DNA from: Chara braunii
Taxonomy: Eukaryota > Streptophyta > Charophyceae > Charales > Characeae
Assembly: GCA_003427395.1 (NCBI GenBank)
Contig: BFEA01000263.1
Location: 1,136,629 to 1,168,456, forward strand
DNA length: 31,828 nucleotides
Direction of reading: 5' to 3'
Shown: piece after piece, positions 19,806 through 28,856 of the stretch
How the letters are laid out: every line of letters starts with the position of its first letter
How positions within the stretch are numbered: the stretch's first letter is position 1
Program-made: the position numbers and the translations under genes
Notes under the pieces: model-generated
Seen by the model: only the letters and a program-made list of their open reading frames with translations
Told to the model about the DNA's origin: nothing
Databases searched by the model: none

Positions 19806-20105
19806 ACTGGCCCGCCCTGCAGGCTGCAGGTAGTTCATAGGGACTTCCCAGACACTTCACGTGCAGTTCAGGAGGCAGGAGGTAGTCTTCAGGATTCGGC
19901 AACAGCACTCCGGAGGAGCGGTGCAGTAGTCGTAGTAGCGTTAGCAATAGTTTTCAGCGCTGGGCGCTATTAGGAGCTAGAGTAGCACTGGAGAGAGAGA
20001 GAGATCGGGCGGAGGCCAGGGAGACTTACCTGCAGCGCCATAGCTCCAGCTCGTCGTCGAGGTACCTGCAGCACAGCGCCATCTTCACAGGTTAGTACCT
20101 GGCAC

Positions 20106-20143
<38 letters not shown>
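20106..20143. repeat. (GA)n microsatellite at the edge of the gap
   Basis: About nineteen GA units run directly into the N block, so the true length is unknown. The repeat probably caused the assembly gap. Confidence 0.95.
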
Positions 20144-20333
20144 NNNNNNNNNNNNNNNNNNNNNNNNNNNNNNNNNNNNNNNNNNNNNNNNNNNNNNNNN
20201 NNNNNNNNNNNNNNNNNNNNNNNNNNNNNNNNNNNNNNNNNNNNNNNNNNNNNNNNNNNNNNNNNNNNNNNNNNNNNNNNNNNNNNNNNNNNNNNNNNNN
20301 NNNNNNNNNNNNNNNNNNNNNNNNNNNNNNNNN
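20144..20333. other. Assembly gap (190 Ns)
   Basis: This is a run of undetermined bases inside the plus-oriented LTR. Apparent reading frames crossing it are meaningless. Confidence 1.
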
Positions 20334-20820
20334 ATTGGTGACATTTGGATCCAGACTCGACATTGGGCTTCAGACATTTGACGAGGGATTATCTGGGACT
20401 TGTACCAAAGACTTGGTGTTGACGACATTCCCATCTCCCCCCTCTTCTTCATCGGATCCCCTCCTCTTCGTCTGTGTATGGTCTGGACCTGGCACATTCT
20501 TCCCGTGTGTAGCGCCAGGCCCCTTCACACCTTATGACGAGGATGATGTATGTTTGGTCTGGATTGAGACATTGATTGGGCTAGTCCTTGGTATTCTAGT
20601 ATTCCGCTACGGTGTCTGGTACTACGTGAGAGAGGTCAGTCCCGATCAGGTCAGGGCTTATATCTAAGTCTTCCACTGCGCTGCAAGGTGCCATTTTGTA
20701 TGTATCAGGATGTACATTGCATGTTGAGATTCCACTAACATCGCATTGTCCATTAAGTCCTTTTTATCACATTGCGGATCCTTGGCTTTACATACATTGC
20801 CCAACTGGGCATGTAACAGT

Positions 20821-20832
20821 TGGTATCGGAAC
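20821..20832 (+). promoter_or_regulatory. Primer-binding site after the plus-oriented LTR
   Basis: TGGTATCGGAAC begins two bases after the LTR's terminal CA and matches TGGTATCAGAGC at ten of twelve positions. It pairs with initiator Met-tRNA. This identifies the LTR as a 5' LTR and shows that internal element sequence once followed. Confidence 0.75.
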
Positions 20833-21059
20833 ACCGCACGTGAATCAAGACAACCTGATCTGACACGTGTGCGGGGACTAAGTAGTCAATTAGTTTTGAT
20901 TGATTGATTGATTAGAGCATACTAATTAGCCCCCAAAATCACGATTTTGACCTAACTGCCGAAAATCGATTTTTTTTTTCTTTTCTTGGATTTTGTTTTC
21001 CCGCTATTTCGGTTGTGGAAAATCGCAATAGCGCAACACCTGAAATGTCCGTTTTCATT

Positions 21060-21180
21060 TCTCTTCTGAAAATTCGAAATTTCATTGTTGGAAATCCGGA
21101 ATATCTTTCTTTCGAAAATTTCAATTTCCTTTTGCGATTTCCCATTATTTGGAAATCCGGAATATTTTTTTTAATTTGAA
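21060..21180. repeat. AT-rich imperfect repeat with GGAAATCCGGAATAT
   Basis: GGAAATCCGGAATAT occurs at about 21089 and again at about 21151. Both copies are followed by T-rich sequence with TTCGAAA. The surrounding 300 bp repeats TTCGAAATT-like words on both strands. Confidence 0.6.
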
Positions 21181-22285
21181 TTTTCGAAATTCATTTTTTT
21201 TTTAAAACGATACAGGAAATCCCTCTTGCAGTTACCATTTTCAAATTGCGCGTACTCTTATCTGAGTAATTCCAAATATTTTTTTATTTTATTTTTTTGG
21301 AATTCTTTTATTGGATAATCATTTGCGGTCTGAAAGTTCGAAATTATTTTCCTCATTGGTAATTTCGCACTTCAGGGGGAATTGGGAGGCCTACTGAACT
21401 TGCAAACGAGTATTTTTTTTCCTCTCGAATGTTTTTTTGCAAAGTTCAAACTTTTCCTTTTGATTAGTGGCTCCTTATCTGGGCGATCAACCCACCCCTC
21501 CCCACCTATTTTGTTGCCCCCGCTAGTCTTCTCTATCTGTCTCCGGGTATCCCCTGCGGCGGCATTGGTGAGTTGCCACGTCAGCAGACCACGTCAGAAG
21601 ACCACGTTGTCGGGCCGAATACCCTGACGAGGGTATCCGCCCTGTTTTGTTACAAGTGACAGAAAGCTGATTAATTTGGAAAATCTTAGAGTATCAGCAC
21701 GGAATGTGGTGGTCGTCCGAACGTGAACTGAGGATTGTTCGACTAAGGAGTGTGAGTGAGCGCGCAGTTTTAAGGCGCGCGTGTGATTCTTCCTTTTTTT
21801 AATTTATTTTTTGATTGTGAAGCCGCATAGCCAAATGACTTGATTCTTATTTTCGGTCGGATAGGGGATTAAAAGGCTTGGGTTTGCCTTGCACGCTGAC
21901 CGGCGGTAGGTTGGCGTGCGGGAGGAAGTACGTGGTCGTCGTGGCGTGGTTGGAATAAGCCGGCGAGGGTACTTAACGGCCGTACGCTTGGTTGTAGTCG
22001 AAGACTAGGCCAGGCCACCTTTTTTTGGCCCTGAGCATCGTGCGGCACCACTTTATATAGGAACTTGTGTGCGCTGGTCTTAAGCTTGGGCTTAGCCCTA
22101 TAGGTTACTGCATTGGACTCGTGGTATGGAGGTGCGGGGATCGAGGCCAGCAGCGCAGGAGCGATGGAACAGCGAAGGAGCTGAGGGGTTGAGGGTGCCG
22201 CGGGACTATCCCCCTTAGTTTTTGTTGGGGGTCGCTGTGTTCTAGTTATACGCCTTTTGTCGTTTGTTCGGGCAGAGGTTGGACC

Positions 22286-22560
22286 CCTCATGAGTTGAGG
22301 CGGCTCAGTTATTTGTGTATGCCAAATGTTCAGGTTGACCAGTCTCACCATAAGTTGGTGCGGCTTGGTCGTACGCCTTATGTCGATTGTCCAGGCATAA
22401 GTTAGTCACATCATAAGTTAGTGTGGCATAGTCATATGCCTTACGTTTACTTGTTTTACCAAGCTAGGGCACCATAAGTTGGTGTGGCTTAGTCATATAA
22501 TTTGGCAGGTCAGTCACATCCATAAGTTGGGTTGTGTGATCCTATGCCTTATGTAAGGAA
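22286..22560. repeat. Degenerate tandem array, about 60-bp period
   Basis: Five units share CAYCATAAGTTGGTGYGGCT, then AGTCATATGCCTTANGT. They start at about 22286, 22346, 22409, 22470 and 22517. Spacings are near 60 except the last. The units differ at many positions, so the array is old. Confidence 0.8.
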
Positions 22561-22810
22561 GGGTAAAAGGGGTAATGCTGAAAGACTTGAATGAACTATG
22601 TGATCTGGAAAAAAACCTTAGGGCTGGCAAGAGATGTTATTGTGATCACTTGTATATGATTTTGAGGTTTATCTTTGGGATATTTTTTCGATAGTTTAGT
22701 CACTTTAGATGCTCGTTGTGTGCTGGAGCTGTAGGAGTTAGTTCAATTCCAGCATTTTTTTAGTTAAACTTAATTTTAACATTTTCTGGGATAAGTTTAT
22801 TTTCTGCTTT

Positions 22811-23128
22811 GTATAAATTTTTGAAAGGCACTTTCCCTACTGGAAGCGCGACCCAAATTTATGCAAATCCAAGGAGTTAGTTGAAATTTTATCTTTTACA
22901 AATTCGACTTTTTGTCTGAATTCATATATGACTTAGTTTAAATCTGGGAAGCCTACCTCGCTAAAGGAGATGCTGCCCAAAGTTTTACTAATTCAGGGAG
23001 TTAGACAAAAAATGACTTTGTAAAAGTCAAAGTTAATTTTTATCTTATATTTAGCTTTGTATAAACTCTGGGAAGACGCATTTCCTACGGGAAGCGTTGC
23101 CAAAATTTTGCGAAATTTGGAGAGTTAG
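22811..23128. repeat. Three diverged copies of a 70-bp block at about 124-bp spacing
   Basis: Blocks at 22811-22880, 22936-23004 and 23059-23128 each start GTWTAAAT/ACT and pass through a TGGGAAG...CTA...GGAAGCG-like core. Each then reads GCCCAAA or GCCAAAA and ends GGAGAGTTAG or GGGAGTTAG. The spacers between the blocks are T-rich. Confidence 0.75.
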
Positions 23129-24799
23129 ATTATTTTCTGCTAGGAGAAACGTGGCAAGATGATGCCAAAGTTCTCGATTAACTTCTAAGGGAGGTAAGGT
23201 AGAGGCTAGTAAAGGACTTTGCCCTCCATCTATTTTAAATAGTATTTGGTTTCTTTTGACCTGTACTGTAATGCAAATCTACATATTCGATTGAAGGCTT
23301 GACTCGTTCGGCCTGATCCTACACAGGATTATTCTTATGTTATCCTTTGATAACAGGTCGGTTTTCAACTCATCTCTAATTCGTTTTCGCTACTCAACCT
23401 AAGGCCTTAGCCCTTGTGGATTGAAATGTTTCTTTTGGGTTTTACCCGGACTTTTATTAAATGACCATTTAAAAAGGACTGAGTGTTTTTATTTTGGAAG
23501 GTTGGACAAAGGTTGGGGATTGTGTGGATAAGGCAAAGGGGTGTGAGTGCAGAGAATGGTTGAAGTTGACCCCGTGTAGTGCGTGGTTTGTTGATGTTGA
23601 ATCCTTGATGTGATTGCAGGTATGTCTTGTGAGTCGAAATCCATATTTGATTTTGCCTACGATCATGTATATATGTTTGAAGGAAACCGCATTGTGATTG
23701 TGAGAGTGATCGTGACGTATCTCATAACCCTTCATATTTATATTCCTTGTGTCTGTACGACCCATTGAGACCGTACGTAATACTTAATATAGTTTTGCAT
23801 TGAGAGAAAAGGGTAGATCCCTCTCTATCTTTTGCTTCTTAAAATTTTGTGGTTGGACGTTAAGGTCCGTTTAGGCCGTCAAAGTCAAACCCCTTGACCT
23901 CTTTCCAGGCCTCGGATGATGGAGCTCGTCTTCAAGGTTATAAGCGTGGACCACCATAAAGGGTCGGAGCATATCTACCACCCACTCTTCACAGGGTGGA
24001 GAAGAGGGTAGGACTCTCAACCGCCTTGGTGGCTGTTTAGCGTCGAGAGATTAATCCCTCAAGTCACGTATGAGCCAACACTTGAGTGTCGAAAGCGACC
24101 CTCGAGACCATCGAGGGCCATGGGATTATGGGTACTACATAGTATGTCATCACTGCGACTGCTTGTGTATTCATGCATGGCTAGTCGATATGATTAAGAC
24201 CTGTGTCGCCGCGATATTTTATTCAGAGCCTCACACACGATACTCGTCTCATTCTTTTAGCAAAAGCTATGGGTTAGATATGGAAAAAAGGGACGAGGCG
24301 CGACTTACGAAAGTTGGTTTTATCGGCATGAGATGTATCACGTGGTTAGATGTGACCATCCTAGTCGACCGGCGTAGGATCGCGTTCGGGAGATCGGCGT
24401 CTCGAGTGACGATTTGCGCACGGGTCTGCTTCGGGCGTTAACCGCTCGTACCCCCTATGCTACAACGAACGAGAGACGCCCTCGGTCGGGCCACCTCTGC
24501 GATTGCATATGAAAAGCCTTCGCACGTGGTTCGGTAGCTCGGCGGGGATACGCCCACCTAAGTGATGGTGACAATTCCCGCGGGTGGAGGTAAGTTGTAC
24601 CTCGCGTGTTCCTATCTTGTCGTAGGGGTTCGCGAGAGGTATGGCTGGCGCACTCGGTCGGAGCGACAACGCTCTCTGACGAAGTCCTGCAAATCCTGCG
24701 TGACGCGGCCGGGAGGGTCCCATTGCGGGACCGATGCGCTCGACGGCGCTGCTGGGGAGGAGGAGCAAGGACAGGAGGAGGACGAAGGCCATGACTAGG

Positions 24800-25130
24800 A
24801 GGGAGGAGCGCCAAAGGTACTTACCTGGCTATGGTGGTTGCCATCTTCATCATCTTGGTGGGCGCGCTGCAGCAAGAAGACCTCAGTTGGGGGAGAGCTA
24901 CACCAAGAAGCTTCGAGGCAGAGTCAGGCATGGCGGCCTGAGCTAGAGCAGCCATAGCTGCTTTGGGTTGTCCTTTAGACATCAGGGCAAGGCCCTAGCA
25001 GTCCACCATAGCCTCGGCCTTGGACAAAGGAGGGGGAAGGGTGGCCATGGCTATGGTGGACCTCATGTGATACCTGCAGTAGAGGAGGGATTCAGACATT
25101 GATTCTGGTTCAGCCATTCAACATTATTAT
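24800..25130 (+). repeat. LTR-like relic related to element B LTRs
   Basis: GTACTTACCTGGCTATGGTGG at about 24817 and ATACCTGCAGTAGAGG...TTCAGACATTGATTCTGG at about 25071 resemble, in the same order, modules inside the element B-family LTRs (TACCTGGCGCCATAGCTGG, ATACCTGCAGTAGGGGG and GGCAGACATTGATTGG). Neither terminus can be recognised. I regard it as a fragment of a related LTR in plus orientation. Confidence 0.45.
25001..25061. repeat. 13-bp perfect inverted repeat
   Basis: GTCCACCATAGCC at 25001-25013 pairs with GGCTATGGTGGAC at 25049-25061 across a 35-base loop. The arm sequence GGCTATGGTGG also occurs at 24827-24837. Confidence 0.85.
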
Positions 25131-25879
25131 TATTATTTCTTGTCCGAATAAGAGAGTAGGAGATAAGGAGGAGGAGAGTGGTTGGCAAAGAAGAAGAGCA
25201 TTCTCATTGGCTATGCTGGTGTACATCACCGTCTTCTTCTTCTTACCCTCTCTCCTCTCTCAAGTTCATTCATTTCTTTTTGCAATTGGACGGCGTTGTC
25301 CTTTCTGATGAATGTGTACTTCGAGATTGGCCAGGATCATAACAAATTTGTAAATCACAACCGTTGAAGGGATAGAGTCTAAAAGTAAGGGTAGCAAGAA
25401 GTCAGGCTAGCAGCTCCAGAACCTAAAGCTAAGCTGACAGCCTAACAGTCGAGAGAACAAGCTAGTCGGAGACCACAGAGGTGTGCCACAGCCAGCAGAT
25501 GAAGGCAGGAGAGGACAATCTAGCTTCCAAAGTCAAAAGTGTACTGCCAGGCTAACTTAGGCAGGGGCGAGGGGTGGTATATCCTTCCTGCAGGAAGAAA
25601 TCAATGCTTTCCACTTAAGCCTCTCAACCATAATGGGGAGGAGCGTGCATGAGTATCTGTTGTAATCTTTTCTGACTTGTCAGTGGAATAGGAACTAGAC
25701 TTCTTCCTAGAATGGATATGGAGCCAAGGGCTAAAAGGTCCTGTTTTTTCTTTTTAAAAATAAAATAAAGTGTTGCATACCCCAACAGTCGGTGGCCCTT
25801 GACTGGTTGGCACCTACCGGTTGGGGGTCGTCGGCAACCCGCCAAAAAAAATTAATAAAAAATAATAAATAATAAAAAA
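25131..25879. other. Intervening sequence, no gene seen
   Basis: Short frames only, with no motif. It includes ATT and CTT simple-sequence tracts (about 25120 and 25230) and a strongly A-rich stretch at about 25845-25879 that ends at the LTR start. No host exon with convincing splice borders was found. Confidence 0.5.
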
Positions 25880-26052
25880 TGAAACTGTTTTCACCTTTAC
25901 GGTAGCCGTAGGCAAGTGGGCAAGTGGGCAGTCAACCTAGCTTAGTCAGCGGTACCCAGTCCCAGTCGCACTTTGTCAAGTCAGCAAGTACCATGTGGGA
26001 CTGTGTGCACCCCGCGTCCGGTGAGAAGGGGCAGACCAGTGACAATCCGAAG

Positions 26053-26060
26053 TATAAATA
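26053..26060 (+). promoter_or_regulatory. TATA box of the family C LTR
   Basis: TATAAATA follows GAAG and is conserved as TATAAATC on the minus strand in the partner LTR (27934-27927). Confidence 0.6.
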
Positions 26061-26257
26061 AAGAGGCAGCGTTCAGGCATTCATTCATTCTGCCTGTGAG
26101 CCATGCGGAAGCGCTGTCGGAGCGTCTTGTGTACGAAGGTCTGCAGGTGCCCGTAGGAGAAGTGGGCTAAGAGAAGGAAGACGCGGCCATAGCCCCTAGT
26201 TAGCTGTTAGTGTAGAAGATAGGTGGCAGCCATAGCTGCCAGGTATTGAGTTAGTGA

Positions 26258-26300
26258 GTGCGTGTGTGTTCAGTGTGTGTGTGGGTGTGTGTGTGTGAGC
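26258..26300. repeat. GT-rich microsatellite in the family C LTR
   Basis: Interrupted (GT)n, also represented weakly at 10-50 in the window-start copy but absent from the inverted copy at 27635-28400. Confidence 0.8.
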
Positions 26301-26518
26301 GGGACATCCAGGGAGATCCAGGGTGTGTGTGCGAACAGGTTGCTGGGGGTACAGTGATCGGTCATAGCCGATCGAGACAAGTTTGAAACTGAACTGTGTT
26401 CTTGGCTTCGTTATCTCTGAGCTTTGTGTGGGTGCAAGTCGCCAGCTTGATCGTTATCTGTTTTGATGCATGCTGAGTAGCGAAGAAGACAAGTCCGATT
26501 GCAAAAATAGGTCCAGAA

Positions 26519-26669
26519 CCCCTAATAACCCCACCAACACCCCCATACTGGCCCCTAATAACCCCATTCACCCCCCCAACACTCCCAAACCACCCCCAAC
26601 ACCCTCATTACCCCACCCAAAACCCTCTATACCACCCCTATACGCCCCCCCATCCCCCCATCCCCAAAA
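26519..26669. repeat. C-rich low-complexity tract
   Basis: About 150 bases of repeated CCCCTAATAACCCC, CACCCCCAACAC and similar words, with very few G. The minus strand is correspondingly G-rich, with many GGGG runs that could form G-quadruplexes. Confidence 0.85.
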
Positions 26670-26758
26670 GTTTCTCAGTGGATTTGGGCTGTATTCAGCA
26701 AGTACAGTACAGCCCCCAACTCAGATTTGGAAAACAATCAGTGGATGGTCGTTTTCTG

Positions 26759-26783
26759 ACTGGTCGGCAGACTGCCGACCGGT
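26759..26783. repeat. Short perfect hairpin
   Basis: GGTCGGCA (26762-26769) and TGCCGACC (26773-26780) form an 8-bp stem with a 3-base loop. Two further pairs can form outside one mismatch. Confidence 0.8.
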
Positions 26784-27634
26784 CGGCCCTACTGGTCAGC
26801 TGCAAAACGGTCGCCGGTGGGGTTCGGAGGTTGAGAGGTATGCAACCCTGAAAATAAACACTGTGATCGGGGGAAAGAGACGGAGGGTGGACACAGAGAA
26901 TGAGGGAGAGAGAGGGAAGAGGAGGGTGTTGAGAAGGGAAAGGATACAGAGGGTTGAAATTAGAAACGGTTGGGACCCACGGTTCTCCTAGCCATTGTAA
27001 ACTGTGGTAGGGCCCAACCCCTTGGCGCTATGTGCTTGCTATGTTGGTTATACGTTCGCAGTAAAGGAATGCAGGTGAGGGATTGTAGGTTCCACAGCCC
27101 TGTAAAACACACGGTTCCACTGGGATTGATGAAGCATCAGCATGTCAAACGATGTATTTCTGTGCCTTTCCACCGTTGCTGGTGGAACAGGAACAGACTG
27201 ATGCCCCTCAGAATGGAAAGTGGCCATTGATCACAACGTCAAACCTTGGGAAGTCACGCGCGTTCCGTTGAAAGCGGCATCTTCATGGAAGTTGCTGCCT
27301 CGGTACTCTGTGTTCTCGTGAGCCTCATTTTGTATACTGTGCAAACAGTTGTTGATGATGGGAGGATTGGGGGGTTACATGAGCTGGAGAAGCTGGTGGG
27401 ATGGGGTTTGATGTTCTGTGCAATTGTGCCCATACCAGCTACATGGACGGGGATGTGTATGGCTGTCTGAGGGTAATAAAAAAGGGCAACATTTGAGTAC
27501 CCCTTACTGCCTTAAAGGACCTCTTAATACTTCTCACTACCCCTCGTCACTATCTAGGACAACTTGTTTTATCGTAGATTCTTTAGTTTGTGGTACTCAT
27601 TCGTCTTGGGCACCTGATCACTGGTATAAGCACA

Positions 27635-28400
27635 TGCAATCAGACTCGTTTTCTTCCTCACTCAGCATGCGTGAAAACAGAGGGCAATCGCACTGGCGTC
27701 AGGCGCCTACACAAAACTCAGAGATATCGTGGCCAAGAACACAGTTCAGATTCAACTTGCTTCGAATGGCTATGGCGCCTGTGCGCCCTCACAACACCCT
27801 TCCACGCTTCATCTCCTTTCCAGCCCACTTCTTCCGCACTCGCAAGACCTCCTTGCACAAGTCGCTCAGGCAGCGCTTCCGCACGGCTCCCAGTCTGAAT
27901 GAATGAATAACTGGACGCTGCCTCATGATTTATACTTCAGTTGGTTGCTGGTCTGCTCCTTTCCTTTGGGCCTAGGATGCACACAGTCCCACATGGTACT
28001 TGCTGACTGGACAAGGTGCGACTGGGACTGGGTACCGCTGACTAGACCTGGTAAGTCTGCCCACTTGCCCACTTGCCTACGGACTGCTTCTGAGACTCAG
28101 TCCTAGATGACTCTAGACCTTCTACTTGCCCTTTCAGTACTGTAGCAGCTACGGCTAAGGTTGACTCTTCAGACGTACAGCAGCTACGACCAGACGTAAG
28201 CTACGACTCCTACCCTACAGGTAAGCAGCTCGAACCTACTCAACCCTTGTATCTACAACGGCCTTGGACAGACAATTTTAGGGGCCGGTCACAAGTTCAA
28301 ACATTGATGGGGCAAACTGTATTGTACACGGGTTCAGGGCAGGTCTAGGGATCGAGCCCTGGGATCTGCATCTGCTGCTGCAAAGGTGAAAACCGTTTCA
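27635..28400 (-). repeat. 3' LTR of element C (766 bp, minus orientation)
   Basis: On the minus strand it starts TGAAACGGTTTTCACCTTTG and ends GAGTCTGATTGCA. Aligned inversely with 25880-26503, it shares the first 25 bases, the GTAGGCAAGTGGGCAAGTGG block, the GGTACCCAGTCCCAGTCGCA block, TATAAATC (27934-27927), the ATTCATTCATTC block and the 3' terminus. Its U3 at about 28130-28230 has several GCAGCTACG-type short repeats. It follows the element C chromo-like tail directly. Confidence 0.85.
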
Positions 28401-28412
28401 CTCCCGCCGGCC
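28401..28412 (-). promoter_or_regulatory. Candidate polypurine tract of element C
   Basis: GCCGGCGGGAG precedes the LTR start TGAAACGG on the minus strand. It is only partly purine, so it may be a decayed tract; its position is right. Confidence 0.45.
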
Positions 28413-28438
28413 TAAATTCGAGGTCCTCCGAGAATACT

Positions 28439-28850
28439 TCAGTCCAAGGCAGGACCTTTAGCTTTCTTATCTCTCTCACAGGCTCGGACTATATCGGGAG
28501 CAGTCTCTAGAAGTTCTGTTCGGGTAAACCAGCGCTCGTCTTCCGGCTCTTGATAAGAAAATCTGACTTTGTGTTGTTTATGTGGACGATCTCTACCTCC
28601 TGTTCTGAATACATCCTCACCTACTATGCGATCAATGTCGTACCTTCCGTCCATATCCGGAGGGATCATGGACCTCCTCAATGGGAACTGCCGACTCATA
28701 GTGCAAGGCAACAACTTTGACGCATGAAAAACTGGGTAGGTGTGGAGGTGTGCAGGAATCTCTATCGTGTAGGACGGTCCATCCGCTCTGCTCATGACTT
28801 CTAGGACTGACCACGGTCCTCTATACGCAGGTAACAGTTTCTGCGAAATG
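28439..28850 (-). pseudogene. Element C integrase C-terminus with chromo-like tail
   Basis: The minus strand from about 28850 reads ISQKLLPAYRGPWSVLEVM and YTIEIPAHLHTYPVFHASKL, the integrase C-terminal DNA-binding part. It continues YDIDRIVGEDVF and then HKVRFSYQEPEDERWFTRTE, a chromodomain-like end that matches element A's tail in layout. A shift near 28860 separates it from the integrase core. It ends at a stop at 28439. Confidence 0.85.
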
Positions 28851-28856
28851 TTCTCC

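Larger units (their letters stand above)
19430..20818 (+). repeat. LTR of the element B family in opposite (plus) orientation
   Basis: It starts TGTTACATGCTGCGCCTGC and ends GGGCATGTAACA. These match the element B LTR termini, but the orientation is reversed relative to element B. It carries a 46-bp tandem block (19468-19640), a TATA box TATATAAG at 19798 and the TTACCTGCAGCGCCATAGCTCC module at about 20028. A GA run and the 190-base gap follow, and then the 3' section that aligns with the minus-strand LTR. A primer-binding site two bases downstream makes it a 5' LTR of its own element, whose coding part is not recognisable here. Confidence 0.8.
20833..24500. other. Long non-coding stretch; possible leader of an element with no recognisable gag or pol
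   Basis: No gene is recognised. The longest open frames are a 160-residue Pro/Arg-rich one on the minus strand (22351-21869) and a 123-residue one on the plus strand (24070-24441). Neither shows a known motif, and I treat both as chance. About 20930-21460 is AT-rich, with repeated GAAATCCGGAATAT-type motifs. Two tandem arrays lie at 22286-22560 and 22811-23128. A CACGTC-containing short repeat is at about 21577-21608, and a TTGA run near 20897-20914. This may be a non-coding internal region of a large non-autonomous element, or a mixture of relics. Confidence 0.4.
25880..26503 (+). repeat. Family C LTR, plus orientation, probable solo LTR
   Basis: It starts TGAAACTGTTTTCACCTTT and ends GTCCGATTGCA. 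Both ends match the element C 3' LTR at 27635-28400 in inverse orientation. Relative to that copy it has lost about 300 bases after the first 25 and has about 140 more bases near 26190-26360, including a GT-rich tract. It carries TATAAATA at 26053. No primer-binding site or polypurine tract adjoins it. The flanks AAAAA (left) and AAAAT (right) could be a target-site duplication. Confidence 0.8.
26504..27634. other. Spacer between two inverted family C LTRs, no clear gene
   Basis: 26519-26669 is almost free of G and built of CCCC(T/A)A-type runs. 26865-26950 is purine-rich (GGGAGAGAGAGGGAAGAGG-type). A hairpin sits at 26759-26783. A 74-residue plus-strand frame at 27246-27470 has one hydrophobic stretch (VAASVLCVLVSLILY) but no motif or support, and I do not call it a gene. 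No primer-binding site follows the left LTR. Confidence 0.5.

Noticed and set aside
20085-20381. Frames with Arg-Glu or Ser-Leu repeats across the gap
   Set aside because: They translate the (GA)n microsatellite and undetermined bases.
22100-22150. tRNA-like GGTTCGA-type box in GCGGGGATCGAGGCC (also near 28340)
   Set aside because: No A box at proper distance and no cloverleaf can be drawn; the second site lies inside an LTR.
21869-22351. 160-residue Pro/Arg-rich minus-strand frame
   Set aside because: Composition follows local GC-rich sequence and it runs into the 60-bp tandem array; no domain seen.
22286-22560. CRISPR-like array because of regular spacing of about 60 bp
   Set aside because: Units are diverged, there are no constant repeats with unique spacers, no cas genes, and the context is eukaryotic.
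24070-24441. 123-residue plus-strand open frame rich in Cys and His
   Set aside because: No recognisable motif spacing, no splice or promoter context, surrounded by non-coding repeats; the length is compatible with chance.
26519-26669. Telomere-like repeat (CCCTAA words)
   Set aside because: Words are irregular and not tandem CCCTAAA units; it is low-complexity C-rich sequence.
26470-26991. 173-residue Pro-rich frame
   Set aside because: It begins inside an LTR end and translates the C-rich low-complexity tract; not a protein gene.
27246-27470. 74-residue frame with a hydrophobic stretch, possible small membrane protein
   Set aside because: A single hydrophobic run in a chance-length frame between two LTRs, without homologous motif or regulatory context.
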